NCBI GenBank assembly: GCA_025504975.1
Contig: JANUWI010000011.1
Span: 992,001 to 1,056,000, forward strand
Direction: 5' to 3'
Source: Plenodomus lindquistii
Taxonomy: Eukaryota > Ascomycota > Dothideomycetes > Pleosporales > Leptosphaeriaceae
Length of the DNA: 64,000 nt
Below are positions 32,407 through 43,458 of the stretch, piece by piece. The position numbers and the translations under genes are program-made. The notes beneath the pieces were generated by a model, which had not been told where the DNA came from, searched no databases, and saw nothing but the letters and a program-made list of their open reading frames with translations. Within the stretch, counting starts at the first letter, position 1, and every line of letters starts with the position of its first letter.

Positions 32407-34150
32407 CTAGTAGACATATCTGAAAGCGCTCATTTCCTTGTCCGTCTTATCTGCCATATTCAGATCGTGGCTTTGTGTGCTTGGAGAGGATTCGGCTGTA
32501 GCCTCAACTTTGTCGCGAAGTCGATTTTCTAAGATCAGGTACATCCGTAGCACGAAACACAGAACGAAAGCAGTCGCAAAGCACACAATCATCGACAAGT
32601 ACGCAGAAGAATATCCTGGTGCTTCGCGATCGAAGAACAGCTGTGGTCCAATGATATTGCCCGTGCAATATGCGATGAAGATCTGAACACAAGTCAGTTT
32701 CGAATACAATGTCCTGGGTACGTCTCTGAACACATACCATAGCGTTGACAGTGCTCTTCTTAGTGAAACCACCAATGTTACCACTTGCCATACTTAACGT
32801 CAAAGGGATATTGGCAGTGTATGCAAGACTGAGACAAAATCCTATGAACTTTGGCCAAATCCGCGTGGCGTCCAGTTGACGGATCATCAAGACGCCAGCA
32901 AGTGAGATGACCAGATTGCCTGCCATAAAGTATGTGCGCATATTTGTGAAGTAGGTACTGCCGAACGTTGATGCGAGAACAAAGACAGCTTAGAAGGCCG
33001 TGCTGATCATCTGGACAAGTAGGGTGTTGAGAGTACTGAAGCCAAAACCTCTGATGATGATGGAACTGAACTGAGTCTGCATATTAGCGTCAGATCGGTT
33101 GTGGAATGTGATGAGCTCACTCCTTGCAGACCTCCGTTCGCGATCTGCATCGCGACTTGAATGGTGACGAGTAGCCACACTTTCATATCTAGTAATGCCT
33201 CGAAGGCTTGAGCAGTCTTGAAAGTATTGTTCTTGATACCCGTCATGTTGTCCCTCACCCGTGACACGGCCTTGATTCTGTCTTCTCGGCTCAGGAACCT
33301 CGCATTGGCCTGCGTATCAGGGAGGAAGTAGAAAATGGCAGCAGACCAGGTAACAGTCAGGGCGCCGAAGACGAGGAACACAGCCTTGAGCCAATTAGCA
33401 GATTTTCAACCGACAGGATGATAATCCGTACTTTCCAGGGTTTGATGCTCTCCACATGCCCTACACCATATGCCACAAGACCGCCTATAAATCCAGCGAC
33501 GACATTTCCCATAAACCAAGCTCCCATCCTCAGAGGTTGCTCTGATCGTTTATACCACATTGCCACAATGACTGTAAGCCCTGGACCGATACAGGACTCG
33601 GCAACGCCCAGAAAGAAGCGATTTGCAAGAAGTCCTTGAGCGTTGAAGCATACGGCAGTAAGCATAAGGACGCCACCCCAGATGAGTCTGAAACCGTGTC
33701 AGTGGAGCTGCGAATTTAGTGACAGACATCTCTCACACTGATACCGATATGGTCTTCCCCACTGGGTACCGTACAATCAGCATACCGGCAGGATAAGAGG
33801 CCGCCAAATACCCAAAATAATAAATTCCGCTGGCCCAGGAGTATTGTGAGCCTGAGAGAGATAGATCGGTCTTCAATCCCATGATGGCCGTGTAGCCAAG
33901 TGCTGCTTTATCGAGAAATTGAAAGAGATATGATATCGCCATGATGGGCAGGAGGCTAGACAAATCAGCCAAATGGCGATTATACATACTTTGTGTTCGT
34001 AACGTACTGCACGTCGGTTCTCCGTAGAATTCTGCTATCTTCGTCTTGGCTCAAGGGCTCGTTCAGGGAGATGATCTCGCCCATTTGACCCATTGTTTGG
34101 GTTTTCTCTAGGTCGTTGCTGGCGAGCATTTTTTCGTTTGTGAATGACAT
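32407..34150 (-). pseudogene. MFS transporter, ACS/allantoate-permease type, with one nonsense codon
   Basis: Six exons fit in phase: 34150-34008, 33955-33737, 33687-33432, 33384-33121, 33076-32738 and 32682-32407, 498 residues counting the stop position. The joints restore RRTDVHLLPIMAISYLFQFL, typical of the Dal5-like anion:cation symporter family, and PVGKTISVSVLIWGG. Twelve helices can be traced. In exon 5, after VQMISTAF, there is a TAA (32992-32990), then AVFVLASTFG goes on in the same frame. The rest of the gene is intact. It would be truncated at residue 322, after about seven helices. Homologues import carboxylates such as allantoate, nicotinate or pantothenate. Confidence 0.75.
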
Positions 34151-34827
34151 ACCATTGGCTTTGATGAAGACGACAGCGAATGTCGATACGATGTTCTAGG
34201 TACAAGACTGTACTTCTTGACTTTGCTTAATGCACACTTTGATCAAAGTGCAACTTTATATGCCTCGATCAACATAGCATCCGGATGATAACGAGGACGC
34301 TAGAGTCATGCGGCCTGCAATGCAAACATGATCAAAACAGGCGCCACTGCTGCTCGAGGTGAAGTCAATGTGATGAGTCGTAGGCCAGGGATTCTAATGG
34401 AGCGCCTATTTGATATCAAGTCTTTTACCGAATTGCCCTAGTCCAGTTAGCCGCATCATGATTGGCGTACGGCATTGCGTTCGGGAGTTGGATTTCCCTC
34501 CCGGTTTGCAACGGTCAAGCACCCTGACAAGGACATAAAGATCAGCCGAATTCGGCAGTGGGCTTGCGGAATTGCTTCATTTTGATGATTAGGAGAGATT
34601 CGAAGACAAGACCTGGTGATGATGAGGTTGTGTTGATACGAATGTTGCAGACGCGAATTGTTGAGTTTAACTTAACCGCGTTAGCTACTGCCGAGAGCCT
34701 TATCGTTTGCCACTTCTCCGCATCAGCGCTTATACCTAGCCGACGAATTCCCACATGATTGTACGTTGAATCTCTGTACCACCCGAGCGGCTATTTGTTC
34801 TTTGTATGTATCCACAATGCGCAATCC
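34151..34827. promoter_or_regulatory. divergent promoter region, transporter / Zn2Cys6 regulator
   Basis: 677 bp between two divergent starts. Zn2Cys6 genes often control a divergent neighbour, so this may be a shared control region. I could not pick out a clear CGG-N-CCG site by eye. Confidence 0.4.
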
Positions 34828-36480
34828 ATGATGACGTCGAGCGATGGTTCGCCAGAAGGTACACAGTCGACAGGTCCTAGCCGACGTTCCCGATCTGGAT
34901 GCTGGACATGCCGGAGTCGGACAGTGAAGAAGAGATGCGATCAAGAGCGCCCTGCCTGTGGACGATGTGTAAGATTGAACCTGATTTGCGATTATGCGCC
35001 ACGCCCTACGCTCGCTGAACGGCGTCGAGCGCAAAAAAGTGTGGATACATCGCGGTTGGGCAACAACGTCTCATCTGCGCCCGTTTCATGCACCCAGGAT
35101 GCCCAAACCACCTTGTCCTTCGTTGAGTTGGCAGCACCCGAGAATGCAGCATGTTCGGTGCGCATTACCAATGCTGGTCACGAGGCCATTCGCCACTTTC
35201 GTTCTAGCTTTGCCAAACATCATCAGGTCAAGGACACAGACTACTCGCTCATCTCTCTGATGTTCAAGGTTGCTCAGGAAGATCCGATGGTCATGGACAT
35301 GGTGATTGCCATAGGTCTACAGGAAACCAATTCCCGACGATGCATCTCACAATCGACTGATAGGCGTAATTCCCTCATCCACTACTCCTCCGCCTTACGA
35401 CAACTAGTGGATGGAATCTTACCCGGTGCGGGCATGAAAAGTCTCGATGTTCTCTATACAACATTGTGGATGATGCTCTACTACGAGCAACAATTTGGAG
35501 ATCCGTTGTGCGCGGCGTACACACAACATCTTAGGGGCATAGCATCACTCCTTCAGAGCCAGCACGCAGGTCAGCCTATCACTGAGACTTCCAAAGGTCT
35601 ATGGGACGAGGCGGGCGTGCAAAAAGGGAGTGATATGACGGTTTACTCGGCGCGAGTACTTGTGTGGATCTCCTTCCTCGACGCTGCCGCGGCATCCTCT
35701 GGAATTGGCGGCCAAGTTATCACGGCGATTCTTGATACCTTGCTTCCGCGGAAGACTTGGTCAGAAGGCAGTTCTGCGGACACCGTACAAGCTGTCACTA
35801 AGTTTCATCGATTTTCCGGGCCCCTCTATAGAATGGCTTGGGGAGACGCATATCCTGAGAGTGAAATGCTTAATGATCTCGAGGATCGAGAGGCATATTC
35901 GCTCCTCGCCGCTTGCGTCCAGCTCCGGTATTTGACTGCTCGGCTGACGACGTTACAGCGCATAGACCCCTGTGCGGCTGCTCGTAAAGCTTTTGACGTT
36001 GAGCAGTCGATAAATCACGTTCGAGATACCTTCTGTGATTTGATCAGCTTAGCAAGCAAATTTGCCTGGGAGCAGCAACACAGCAAGAGATCGGTTGCCA
36101 ACGTGTGCGCAGTCGTGCCAATGTATTACGCAGTAGTGCTGGATTTCTACCGCTCAACGACCCCTGATCAGCCCAAGAGCGAGCGACAATTACATGCACT
36201 TAACGAAATTATGAATCTCGTGTTTCAGGGATACAAGGAAGGAGGCGACGAGGCCATGATAAAGGTCGCGTGGGCTCTGTTTACTGCCGCGTTGGAAACA
36301 GATGACATGATCCATCGCGCTTGGATCCTTGAGCGATATGCTGCCATCAGCAAGTATGGCAGAAGCTTCGAACATGCTCATGCTTTCCTACTCAAATACA
36401 TACCACTGCAGCAACAACTCGGGAAGCGTGTGGACCTACGAGAGGAGATGGAGAAGATGCCCAAGTTCGTACTAGGGTGA
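34828..36480 (+). CDS. Zn2Cys6 transcription factor
   Basis: One exon, 550 aa from the Met at 34828; the frame is open to 34759, but the upstream codons look like leader. The binuclear cluster is GCWTCRSRTVKKRCDQERPA then CGRCVRLNLICDY. The spacing between Cys 2 and Cys 3 is eight residues, whereas the family uses six. The other spacings are normal (C-x2-C, C-x6-C, C-x2-C, C-x6-C). The C-terminal 400 residues are the helical fungal-specific regulator domain (Fungal_trans_2-like), with YSLISLMFKVAQEDP and LDVLYTTLWMMLYYEQQFG. It is probably nuclear. Its position next to the divergent transporter, with the M20 enzyme downstream, suggests local control. Confidence 0.9.
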   Translation: MMTSSDGSPEGTQSTGPSRRSRSGCWTCRSRTVKKRCDQERPACGRCVRLNLICDYAPRPTLAERRRAQKSVDTSRLGNNVSSAPVSCTQDAQTTLSFVELAAPENAACSVRITNAGHEAIRHFRSSFAKHHQVKDTDYSLISLMFKVAQEDPMVMDMVIAIGLQETNSRRCISQSTDRRNSLIHYSSALRQLVDGILPGAGMKSLDVLYTTLWMMLYYEQQFGDPLCAAYTQHLRGIASLLQSQHAGQPITETSKGLWDEAGVQKGSDMTVYSARVLVWISFLDAAAASSGIGGQVITAILDTLLPRKTWSEGSSADTVQAVTKFHRFSGPLYRMAWGDAYPESEMLNDLEDREAYSLLAACVQLRYLTARLTTLQRIDPCAAARKAFDVEQSINHVRDTFCDLISLASKFAWEQQHSKRSVANVCAVVPMYYAVVLDFYRSTTPDQPKSERQLHALNEIMNLVFQGYKEGGDEAMIKVAWALFTAALETDDMIHRAWILERYAAISKYGRSFEHAHAFLLKYIPLQQQLGKRVDLREEMEKMPKFVLG

Positions 36481-36810
36481 TTGATAGGACTCACATATCC
36501 TACCGAGGCCCATATCTACCCCATCTTCGATTGTAGTAGATCTTATAGCGCTTGGCAGGCGACCGCAGTGACAGGTTTGGAAATAGGCGCTCGTCATAAC
36601 TAGGGATAGGCGCCAGCCGCCGACCCCACTACCGGTAGTTACCTAAGTTATGGTAATCTACAACATCAAAACATCCTATCTACTCACACCACTTGCGACT
36701 TACACGTTCGTCCTCATCTACAATCAATACTGAAACACAAAATTGTCTACAGGCTGGAGGCTCCACAATCAACATACATCTCAGCCTCATCTTGCAAATC
36801 AAAGGCTAAG
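36481..36810. other. intergenic, nothing recognised
   Basis: 330 bp between the regulator and the M20 gene, both on plus. It should hold the M20 promoter; no distinct motif was seen. Confidence 0.45.
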
Positions 36811-38067
36811 ATGGAAGACGCACGTTCAACCGTACTAAAGACCATCGATGCGTCTGATCAGGAATTACGGGAGATTAACAAAGCCCTTCATTCTCATCCT
36901 GAGCTTGGCTACGAAGAACACTTTGCTCACGAGACCATTACGTCATATCTCACCAGCCTGGGCTACGATGTGAAGAAACACACATATGGCCTAGATACCT
37001 CATTTGAAGTCGAAGTCGGATCAGGAGGTCGTCTGGTCATTGTATGTGCGGAATATGATGCACTTCCAAACATCGGACATGCTTGCGGGCACAACTTGAT
37101 TGCTACTTCTTCAATCGCTACATTCATTGCCACAGCGAGCGCAATGAAGAAACACAATATCGAAGGTCGGCTGAGAATACTCGGTACACCTGCTGAAGAG
37201 GGCGGCGGAGGCAAGGCTAAGCTCATTGACGCTGGCGCCATTCCGTTGGAGACTGCGGCAGCTATCATGGCGCATCCTATGTCAGCACATGGAATCCTTC
37301 GCGACCCAAAGCTGTTTGAAGGCCTTGCAGGTCTTAAATTGATTGCGAGCCACAAGTTTCGCGTCGAATTTCGGGGCAAGCCTGCGCATGCAGCTGGTGA
37401 GCCATGGAACGGTGTAAATGCGCTGGACGCTGCAGTGGCAGCCTACACCAACGTTGGACTTCTCCGGCAACAGATCGAGCCAGACGAACGTGTCCATTGT
37501 GTTATCGAGGCTGGGGGTACAGTGCCAAATGTCATTACCGACTACACAAGAATGAACTGGAATGTGCGAAGTCCAACGATCGAGCGAGCGGATAAGCTAC
37601 TCGTGCGCGTGAAAGAGTGCATAGATGCAGGGGCAAAAGCTACCGGATGCAAGGTTGAGTACATTGTGTGAGTGTTCAAGACGTATCGTGCCGTAATAGC
37701 TGACACATTCAGATCACCAACGTATCTCAACCTTCGTGCTAATGACGCATTGTGCAAAGCGTACGCCGAAGATATGGGCACAATCGGAACTAGGATCCTG
37801 GTACACCAGGAGAAAGACATGAACGCCTCCACGGACATGGGTAATGTGTCTCATATCGTGCCCAGCTTTCATGGAGCTTTTGCAATTCCAGCTGCACCGG
37901 ACGTCTCGATACACAATGCTGCATTCGCCGCCTGTGCTGCCACAGATGGTGCTCATCAGGCTGCACTACAGTGTGCCAAAGGCATGGCGATGCTAGCCTT
38001 GAGAGTTCTGACCGATGAAGAGTTTGCGCGAAAAGCCAAGGCAGACTTCGACACAAAGGACGAATGA
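36811..38067 (+). CDS. M20 family amidohydrolase (PM20D2-like)
   Basis: Two exons, 36811-37667 and 37713-38067 (403 aa), with a 45-bp phase-2 intron joining YIV to SPTYLNL. Metal ligands are visible: the bridging Asp in AEYDALPNIGHACGHN with its His residues, the catalytic and metal Glu pair in GTPAEEGGGGK, and a late His in FHGAFAIP. The dimerisation domain begins near SHKFRVEFRGKPAHAA. Fungal members hydrolyse N-acyl or dipeptide-like amides in the cytosol; there is no signal peptide. The nearby transporter and regulator suggest use of an imported amide. That link is inference. Confidence 0.9.
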
Positions 38068-38765
38068 TGGGATGCTGCAACATGGGGCGGCTCAGGTATC
38101 TTGGACTGAAAACCATCTTCAAGAAAACGCATGATGACCTTGCAGTCTCATGTTGACTCAAATAGATTGGGTGGTACACGTGGTTTTGGGAGAAGGGCCG
38201 CCCTTTTCCGCCATCATGAGGATCGCAAATATCAATATCCAAAAAAACCGCCCCAGCTTGAAGACTGGTCGCTGGACTGAACCACACGTCGAACTCCAAT
38301 GCGTCACTTGTGTTGCGAGGCTCACGAGCGTAGATTCTAGAAGCCAATATATACTGTGTTAACCTTGGACTCACAAACCCCACCTCCACCACACCTCGTA
38401 CCCAACAGCGGCTCGCGCCGCATAAGATGCCCCTCCAAACACGCTCGTGTCCGCCAACTCACGCGCCTGTCTCTCTATCCGGTGTGCTCTAAACCCGAGG
38501 CAGCAAATCAGACGCACAATCTCCACTCTTTCAACCAATCAGCACGCGCTACGTTGAGTATCTCCATGGTGGGACCGGGTCACCGCACATTTGGTTTGGC
38601 ACATGCATGCACAGCCAGCTAGTCTCGCTGGTGCCCAAAAACAACGCGTCTTTCGAGGTTTAAGATGTTGGGATCCCCGGATTTCGATCTCGTGTGTCTT
38701 TGTGTGTCTTTTGGAAGTTTTGTGTGAAGTTTGAACCAGCTGCAAGTGACGATCTTGATTTGAAG
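38068..38765. other. intergenic, nothing recognised
   Basis: 698 bp between two plus-strand genes. It includes a C-rich stretch around 38380-38400. No supported gene. Confidence 0.45.
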
Positions 38766-40153
38766 ATGGCTGACTCAACTGCTGCACCTCCCCCACCTCC
38801 GCCCCCGCCGGCTCCTGCTGCTATCGCTATCGTGCCGACGTCGTATCGTGAAAGGCTGGCACAATTCAAGATTCTGGAAGAAAAGAGGTTCGAGCTTATC
38901 GAGGTAGGTTGTATATGCAGGATCATCTGGATCTTCTACAGATGCTCACGCTTGCTGGTGTAGGAACTCCTGGAGAAGCTCGAGAGGACGGAGTCCCGCC
39001 TTTCACAGACGGAACTCGACCTCAACTCAGAACAAAGTGTACGACGGACTCTACAGGCCGAGGTGGCAGACACAAGGCATAAGCTGTATGCCGAGCTAGC
39101 AGAGACCAGGCGGACGTTAGAAGCCGATTTAGCAGAGACGAAGAAGACCTTGGAGGCTGATAGAGAGGAGGCCAAGAAGAGGGAAGCTGCACTCATTCAA
39201 CAACAGGTTGGTGACCTCATTGGGGTTGAAACTGCTAGCTGACAGTGTGTAGTCGCAACGGCCGTTCGTATTAGTGCTCGTGGACGCAGACGCCGATGGT
39301 TTCCTGGTAAGTCTTCGACCATCTCACCTGCTCTTGGAAGCAACTAACATCGACCAGTTCCAAGACAAATACATCACACGCAAAGCGCAAGGCGGAGAAG
39401 CCTTGGCCGACGAGTTTCTCATACGGATACGAGAGTACCTACGTCCACAATTCGACGATGCCGACTCTTTGGACATCATTGTACGCGTATACGCAAACCT
39501 CGAAGGAATGGCGAATTACCTCGTGCGACTGGACAAAGTGAGGAATCTTGGACAACTGCGAGCGTTCTCGACGGGCTTCTGTGGGAGGATATCGAGCTTC
39601 GACTGGGTCGATACAGGTGTTGGGAAGGAGGGCGGATCAGCGAGGAAAGTACGAGGTAATCTCAATCAATCCGAGGTGATCCATGATCAGCTGCTGACAC
39701 GTAGTAGAAAATCTATCGTTCTACGCATCGAACACCCACCTCCGGCACGTTATCGTCGGCTGCTCGTCCGCCGAGCTGCCCGCATCACTGCTCACAAGCC
39801 TTCCGCTGGAAAAGGTCACCCTGATCGAAACACTGCCTCTGCCTGTCAGCCTCACCACACTTCCAATTAAGATCACAAGATTCTCCAGTCTCTTCGTTCC
39901 CCCACCATCACCGAAGTCTCCGAAGACACGAGGTCGCAACGGTCCCCAGCTGCAACTGATGCAACAAGAGGAAGAAGGCGGGCACGGCGGTGCAACATGG
40001 TTGGTAATACAACCGGAGAGAAGCAAGAGCCAGACTATGGGTTCGCGGCGGAGAACAGGGAGCGAAGACAGAGGCTCTAACCTGAGCATCTCGATTGGTC
40101 CGGATAACACCGTTAGTGTAGACAGTGGAAGGAGGCGAAGGATTATGGGATAG
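38766..40153 (+). CDS. coiled-coil DUF7923 (NYN-like) protein
   Basis: Five exons, 38766-38903, 38964-39206, 39253-39306, 39358-39655 and 39705-40153, give 393 aa. All joints keep phase. The start is a proline run (PPPPPPPP, then APAAIAI). A coiled coil of about 95 residues follows, with repeated E-T-R/K-x-T-L-E-A-D units. A nuclease-like fold comes next: PFVLVLVDADADGFLFQ, GGEALADEFLIRIREYL, VYANLEGMANYL and FDWVDTG. This is the fungal DUF7923 domain, related to NYN/PIN folds. Many relatives also carry CCCH zinc fingers; none is visible here. The tail is basic (SGRRRRIMG). The role is unknown, possibly RNA handling. Confidence 0.8.
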
Positions 40154-41670
40154 CGTGGTCCATTTTGAGTGGGCCAACAGTTGGGACTGGGGAAGTGGAG
40201 CCGCCCTTCATTCTCTCAGGAATGTTTTCGATTCGGTAGAGATTGACAGCATAGCGTAGCATAACTCGGCATAGCGTAGCATTGGCGTCCTTCGGAAGAT
40301 CGGCGGGATGAATGATTTACATTGCTTACCAACCCGCATGAACTTTCTCGTCCCCGCTCTCGACATGGGAAAGTCGAATCAAGCGACTGTATGGCATAGT
40401 ATCGTCTCCGCATGGATATTAACGCAGCAAGGATCCACACGTGAGCTCGCATAGGCGAAGCTGAAAGGTTCCTAAGCAGCTGCCGCTGAGTTTCTTTGCT
40501 GGGTATGCGAATACTTTGGAGTGCAGAGACGGAACGCTCACTCACGAATGATCGAAGTTCACCTAAGCCTAGAAGTAATGTGCACACTCCGCTATTCGGC
40601 AACGGTTGTGAGGAGATGTATCGGGATGTAGTTGCCGTCGGGATTCGTATAAAGTCATAAAATCAACGTGGTGAAAGATGATGCAGCGTGCTCGTAGCAG
40701 TCGTGGGGAAAAGATGGCGTTCAAACGTGTAGAGAAGGATCTGGAAGCCGAGCGAAGGATACACGTCTATGAGCGGCTGCAAATCAGAGCCACGGTTACT
40801 GACTGACTTAGACCTCTTTTGGTATACGGTGCATGGCGGCAAGAATGGGGGTCTCGACGTCCTACGAGTCCTTGCGGGAAAGAAGACAGTTCCTGGCCCA
40901 GCATCAGGACTACACGTGAAAGACAAGAATACGACCTGGCGTCTCATTCGAAAATTCGACCTCAGACTCTGCCAACTCTTACCACCATATATGCATTCGC
41001 GAGGATAGATCGCGTAATCTCCCCAACAGATGCAAGATTGCTTCCAATTCCCAGCGAATATCTTTACCCGCAGGTTCGGTCGCGCAACATGGCTGTCGTT
41101 GCTCGTGCTCAAGGACTTCTACGTCTCTTGAGAACCAATCGTAATGCAGATCGAGGTGAGCGGGTGTTGGAAGACCGGACGGGTTTCAGGCGATTGTGCA
41201 ACGGCACGTATGGAGCTGGGAAGTCGCAACGATGGATCTGGCAGCTTTACGAAGGATAGTCTTTCTCGGCCGCATCGCTACATCACTCAGAACGCTGGGT
41301 AGCCTATGTGGAGCACCCATGCGTGCCAGAAGGTGTCTGGGAATTCGGGCTGTATACACTATAGTGACTGGACATACTGAAATAAGAGTCTGTTAGCGTA
41401 CTGGTCTGCTTGCTGTGGTGCGCATTTACTAGCAATTAAGCGAGATGGCCGCCAAATTGACGTACGGAGATGGGGGTGAAAGATGTCGCGTGTCGCGAGA
41501 ATGACGCGTCCGACATGGGTCTCGCGCTAACTTGATTTAGTCAGGCAGTCCGCGACTCCTCTTTCATTTCATCGCCCAGAATCTGTCAATTCGCATACAG
41601 TGTGGCTCTTGTGAGATCGTTTGTCATACATGATATCTATTCAAAATAGCTACGAGTCGTCACCCAATAC
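40154..41670. other. 1.5-kb convergent intergenic region
   Basis: This lies between the 3' ends of the DUF7923 gene (+) and the GH47 gene (-). ORFs of up to 149 codons overlap on both strands with no domain or conserved motif. I support no gene here. Confidence 0.4.
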
Positions 41671-43458
41671 CTATGACCGTGGTACACGGAACGGATGCGC
41701 CTCAGTGTTAAACACCCACTCATCCAAACTGATGACATCCGGCTCACTAAACACAAGATAGAAGTACTTCAGCGTCTCAGACATCCAGAAGCTTTCCATG
41801 CTGTCTTCCTTTTCGGGTGGATCAACCATAATGTTCTTCAGCGCAGCGTTCCCGAATTCAGTCTTCGAATGCTTCTCAATGGCCTGGAACATATCCCAGG
41901 CCTTGTCCTGGTACTTCGTATCCCCTGTGATACGGTACATGTAGAATACTGACTCGATGGCCTCAGGGCGTAGGATGTATCGTGCGTCGCCAACGTGGCT
42001 GAAGGGACTTGAGCCTATGCCGCGAGTGTAGTCGCATTCGGAAAGGTCAGGGCAGGCAGGCATGTCGAAGAGCTCTGGCATGATACCCATTGGGGCATGT
42101 GCATATGCCCACACGCAGCCATCAGCCAATTTGCGGCCGATGTCTACATGGGTATCGTTGTTCGTCAAACGTCCACCAAGACCAAGCATTCCGCCAGCGA
42201 AACAGGTTAGATGTTGTCCTCCATTGCCCCGACTACCATGCTCGGAATTGGTTGACACTAGGATGTTGGCTTTGTCCTCAGTCATCGGGCGGAACAATGT
42301 GTGATCAATGGTGGTCCTCATTGCCCACTCGTACATTCGGTGGTATTGGGCCCCTGCCTCTCCAACCCCAGCCAGCAGCTGGTACATCTTGGGCAAGTAT
42401 TCGTATGCTGAGTCCGACATAGCACCTAGTCCGAACTGCGTTCCACCCATCAAGTTTGGAGTACGCACATCGATTCCAATCGGCCACATTCCAGGTAGTT
42501 TGGTCTTGCCTTGTTGTTCATCGAGAATATTGCTGACGCGAGAAATAGCATCGAAATACCGCATGTCTCCCGTCAGCTGTGACAAACGCGTGAACTCTAC
42601 GCTTGCAGATGCCATCTCTGCTATGATGCCAGATTCAGCTGGTAACTGCTGATCGCCATTGGCCGCCTTTTGTGGGTTCCATCGCGTCACTGGCATTCGG
42701 CTTGGTGTGTCAAAGGTTGCGTACGCCATGTCGCCGACTTCTACTGCTTTCTGAAGCAAGCGCGGATCCTTGCACTCTGAAATGTCGTAGGCAGCGATCA
42801 GACCACCGAGATGGCGAATGATGGTTTCAAACATGTTGACATCTCCAGCACCTCGCGGCCCGAAATCTATGTCCACGGCGAAATTTACAGCCTCGCTGAA
42901 ATCGTCCTTGAGGTCCATGATCCATAGGGTGTCTAAACTGTCGATGAGTGTCGCACCCCATCCGCCGAATGTGTCTTTCGAGCCACCCGAGATGGGCGCT
43001 AGTTCATCGTTCATCCACGCCTTCGCTTTGTAGGATGACCAGCATCGCTTGAAAGTCGCCTTTACCGCCTTTTGTCTTGCAATCCTCTTGATGCTCTCCT
43101 GTTCCCTAGTCTCTTCGAACTCAAACTGGATGCGCGGTAGCGAAGACGGCTTTCCAGTAGGTAGTTCGATGTACGATTCGACGGGGTTATGAACCTTGAT
43201 CTGCCTCCAGTCAAATCTCCCGGTCGTATTTGAGACAAACGGGACTTTTGGCGGGGCTGTCGGGCAACTGTGAGTTGTTGTGCTTGTTGGTCCACTGCTT
43301 GCAGTTGGTACATGTGAGGGTATTGACACTTTCTCATCAGTGGGCGCGAACGACTGCGACTTAGGCGATGCAAAGCGTGCAGACAATGTGGCAACAATGA
43401 TAAGAAACACGATGGCAGTAGCTGCGAAAATCGGTCGCTTCCACCGCCGGTAGACCAT
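41671..43458 (-). CDS. GH47 class I alpha-1,2-mannosidase
   Basis: One exon, 595 aa from the Met at 43458. An in-frame Met at 43503 is also possible. A type II anchor follows the start (RPIFAATAIVFLIIVATLSA), then a Ser/Thr/Pro stem with a lumenal catalytic domain. Family signatures in order: TFGGWGATLIDSLDTLWIMD, NMFETIIRHLGGL, PAESGIIAEMASASVEF, LTCFAGGML, RPEAIESVFYMYR and SMESFWMSETLKYFYLVFS. The Thr in VFNTEAHPF is the Ca2+ ligand near the C-terminus. The enzyme trims alpha-1,2-mannose from N-glycans in the ER or Golgi. All key acidic motifs are present, so it is probably active. Confidence 0.93.
   Translation of the reverse strand: MVYRRWKRPIFAATAIVFLIIVATLSARFASPKSQSFAPTDEKVSIPSHVPTASSGPTSTTTHSCPTAPPKVPFVSNTTGRFDWRQIKVHNPVESYIELPTGKPSSLPRIQFEFEETREQESIKRIARQKAVKATFKRCWSSYKAKAWMNDELAPISGGSKDTFGGWGATLIDSLDTLWIMDLKDDFSEAVNFAVDIDFGPRGAGDVNMFETIIRHLGGLIAAYDISECKDPRLLQKAVEVGDMAYATFDTPSRMPVTRWNPQKAANGDQQLPAESGIIAEMASASVEFTRLSQLTGDMRYFDAISRVSNILDEQQGKTKLPGMWPIGIDVRTPNLMGGTQFGLGAMSDSAYEYLPKMYQLLAGVGEAGAQYHRMYEWAMRTTIDHTLFRPMTEDKANILVSTNSEHGSRGNGGQHLTCFAGGMLGLGGRLTNNDTHVDIGRKLADGCVWAYAHAPMGIMPELFDMPACPDLSECDYTRGIGSSPFSHVGDARYILRPEAIESVFYMYRITGDTKYQDKAWDMFQAIEKHSKTEFGNAALKNIMVDPPEKEDSMESFWMSETLKYFYLVFSEPDVISLDEWVFNTEAHPFRVPRS

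Noticed and set aside
33956..33990. 34-bp GTATGT...TCTAG intron in the ACS transporter
   Set aside because: Too short; the GTACGT donor at 34007 gives a 52-bp intron and restores the family motif.
40663..41259. ORFs of 146-149 codons on both strands
   Set aside because: They overlap each other, have no domain and lie in a convergent 3' region.
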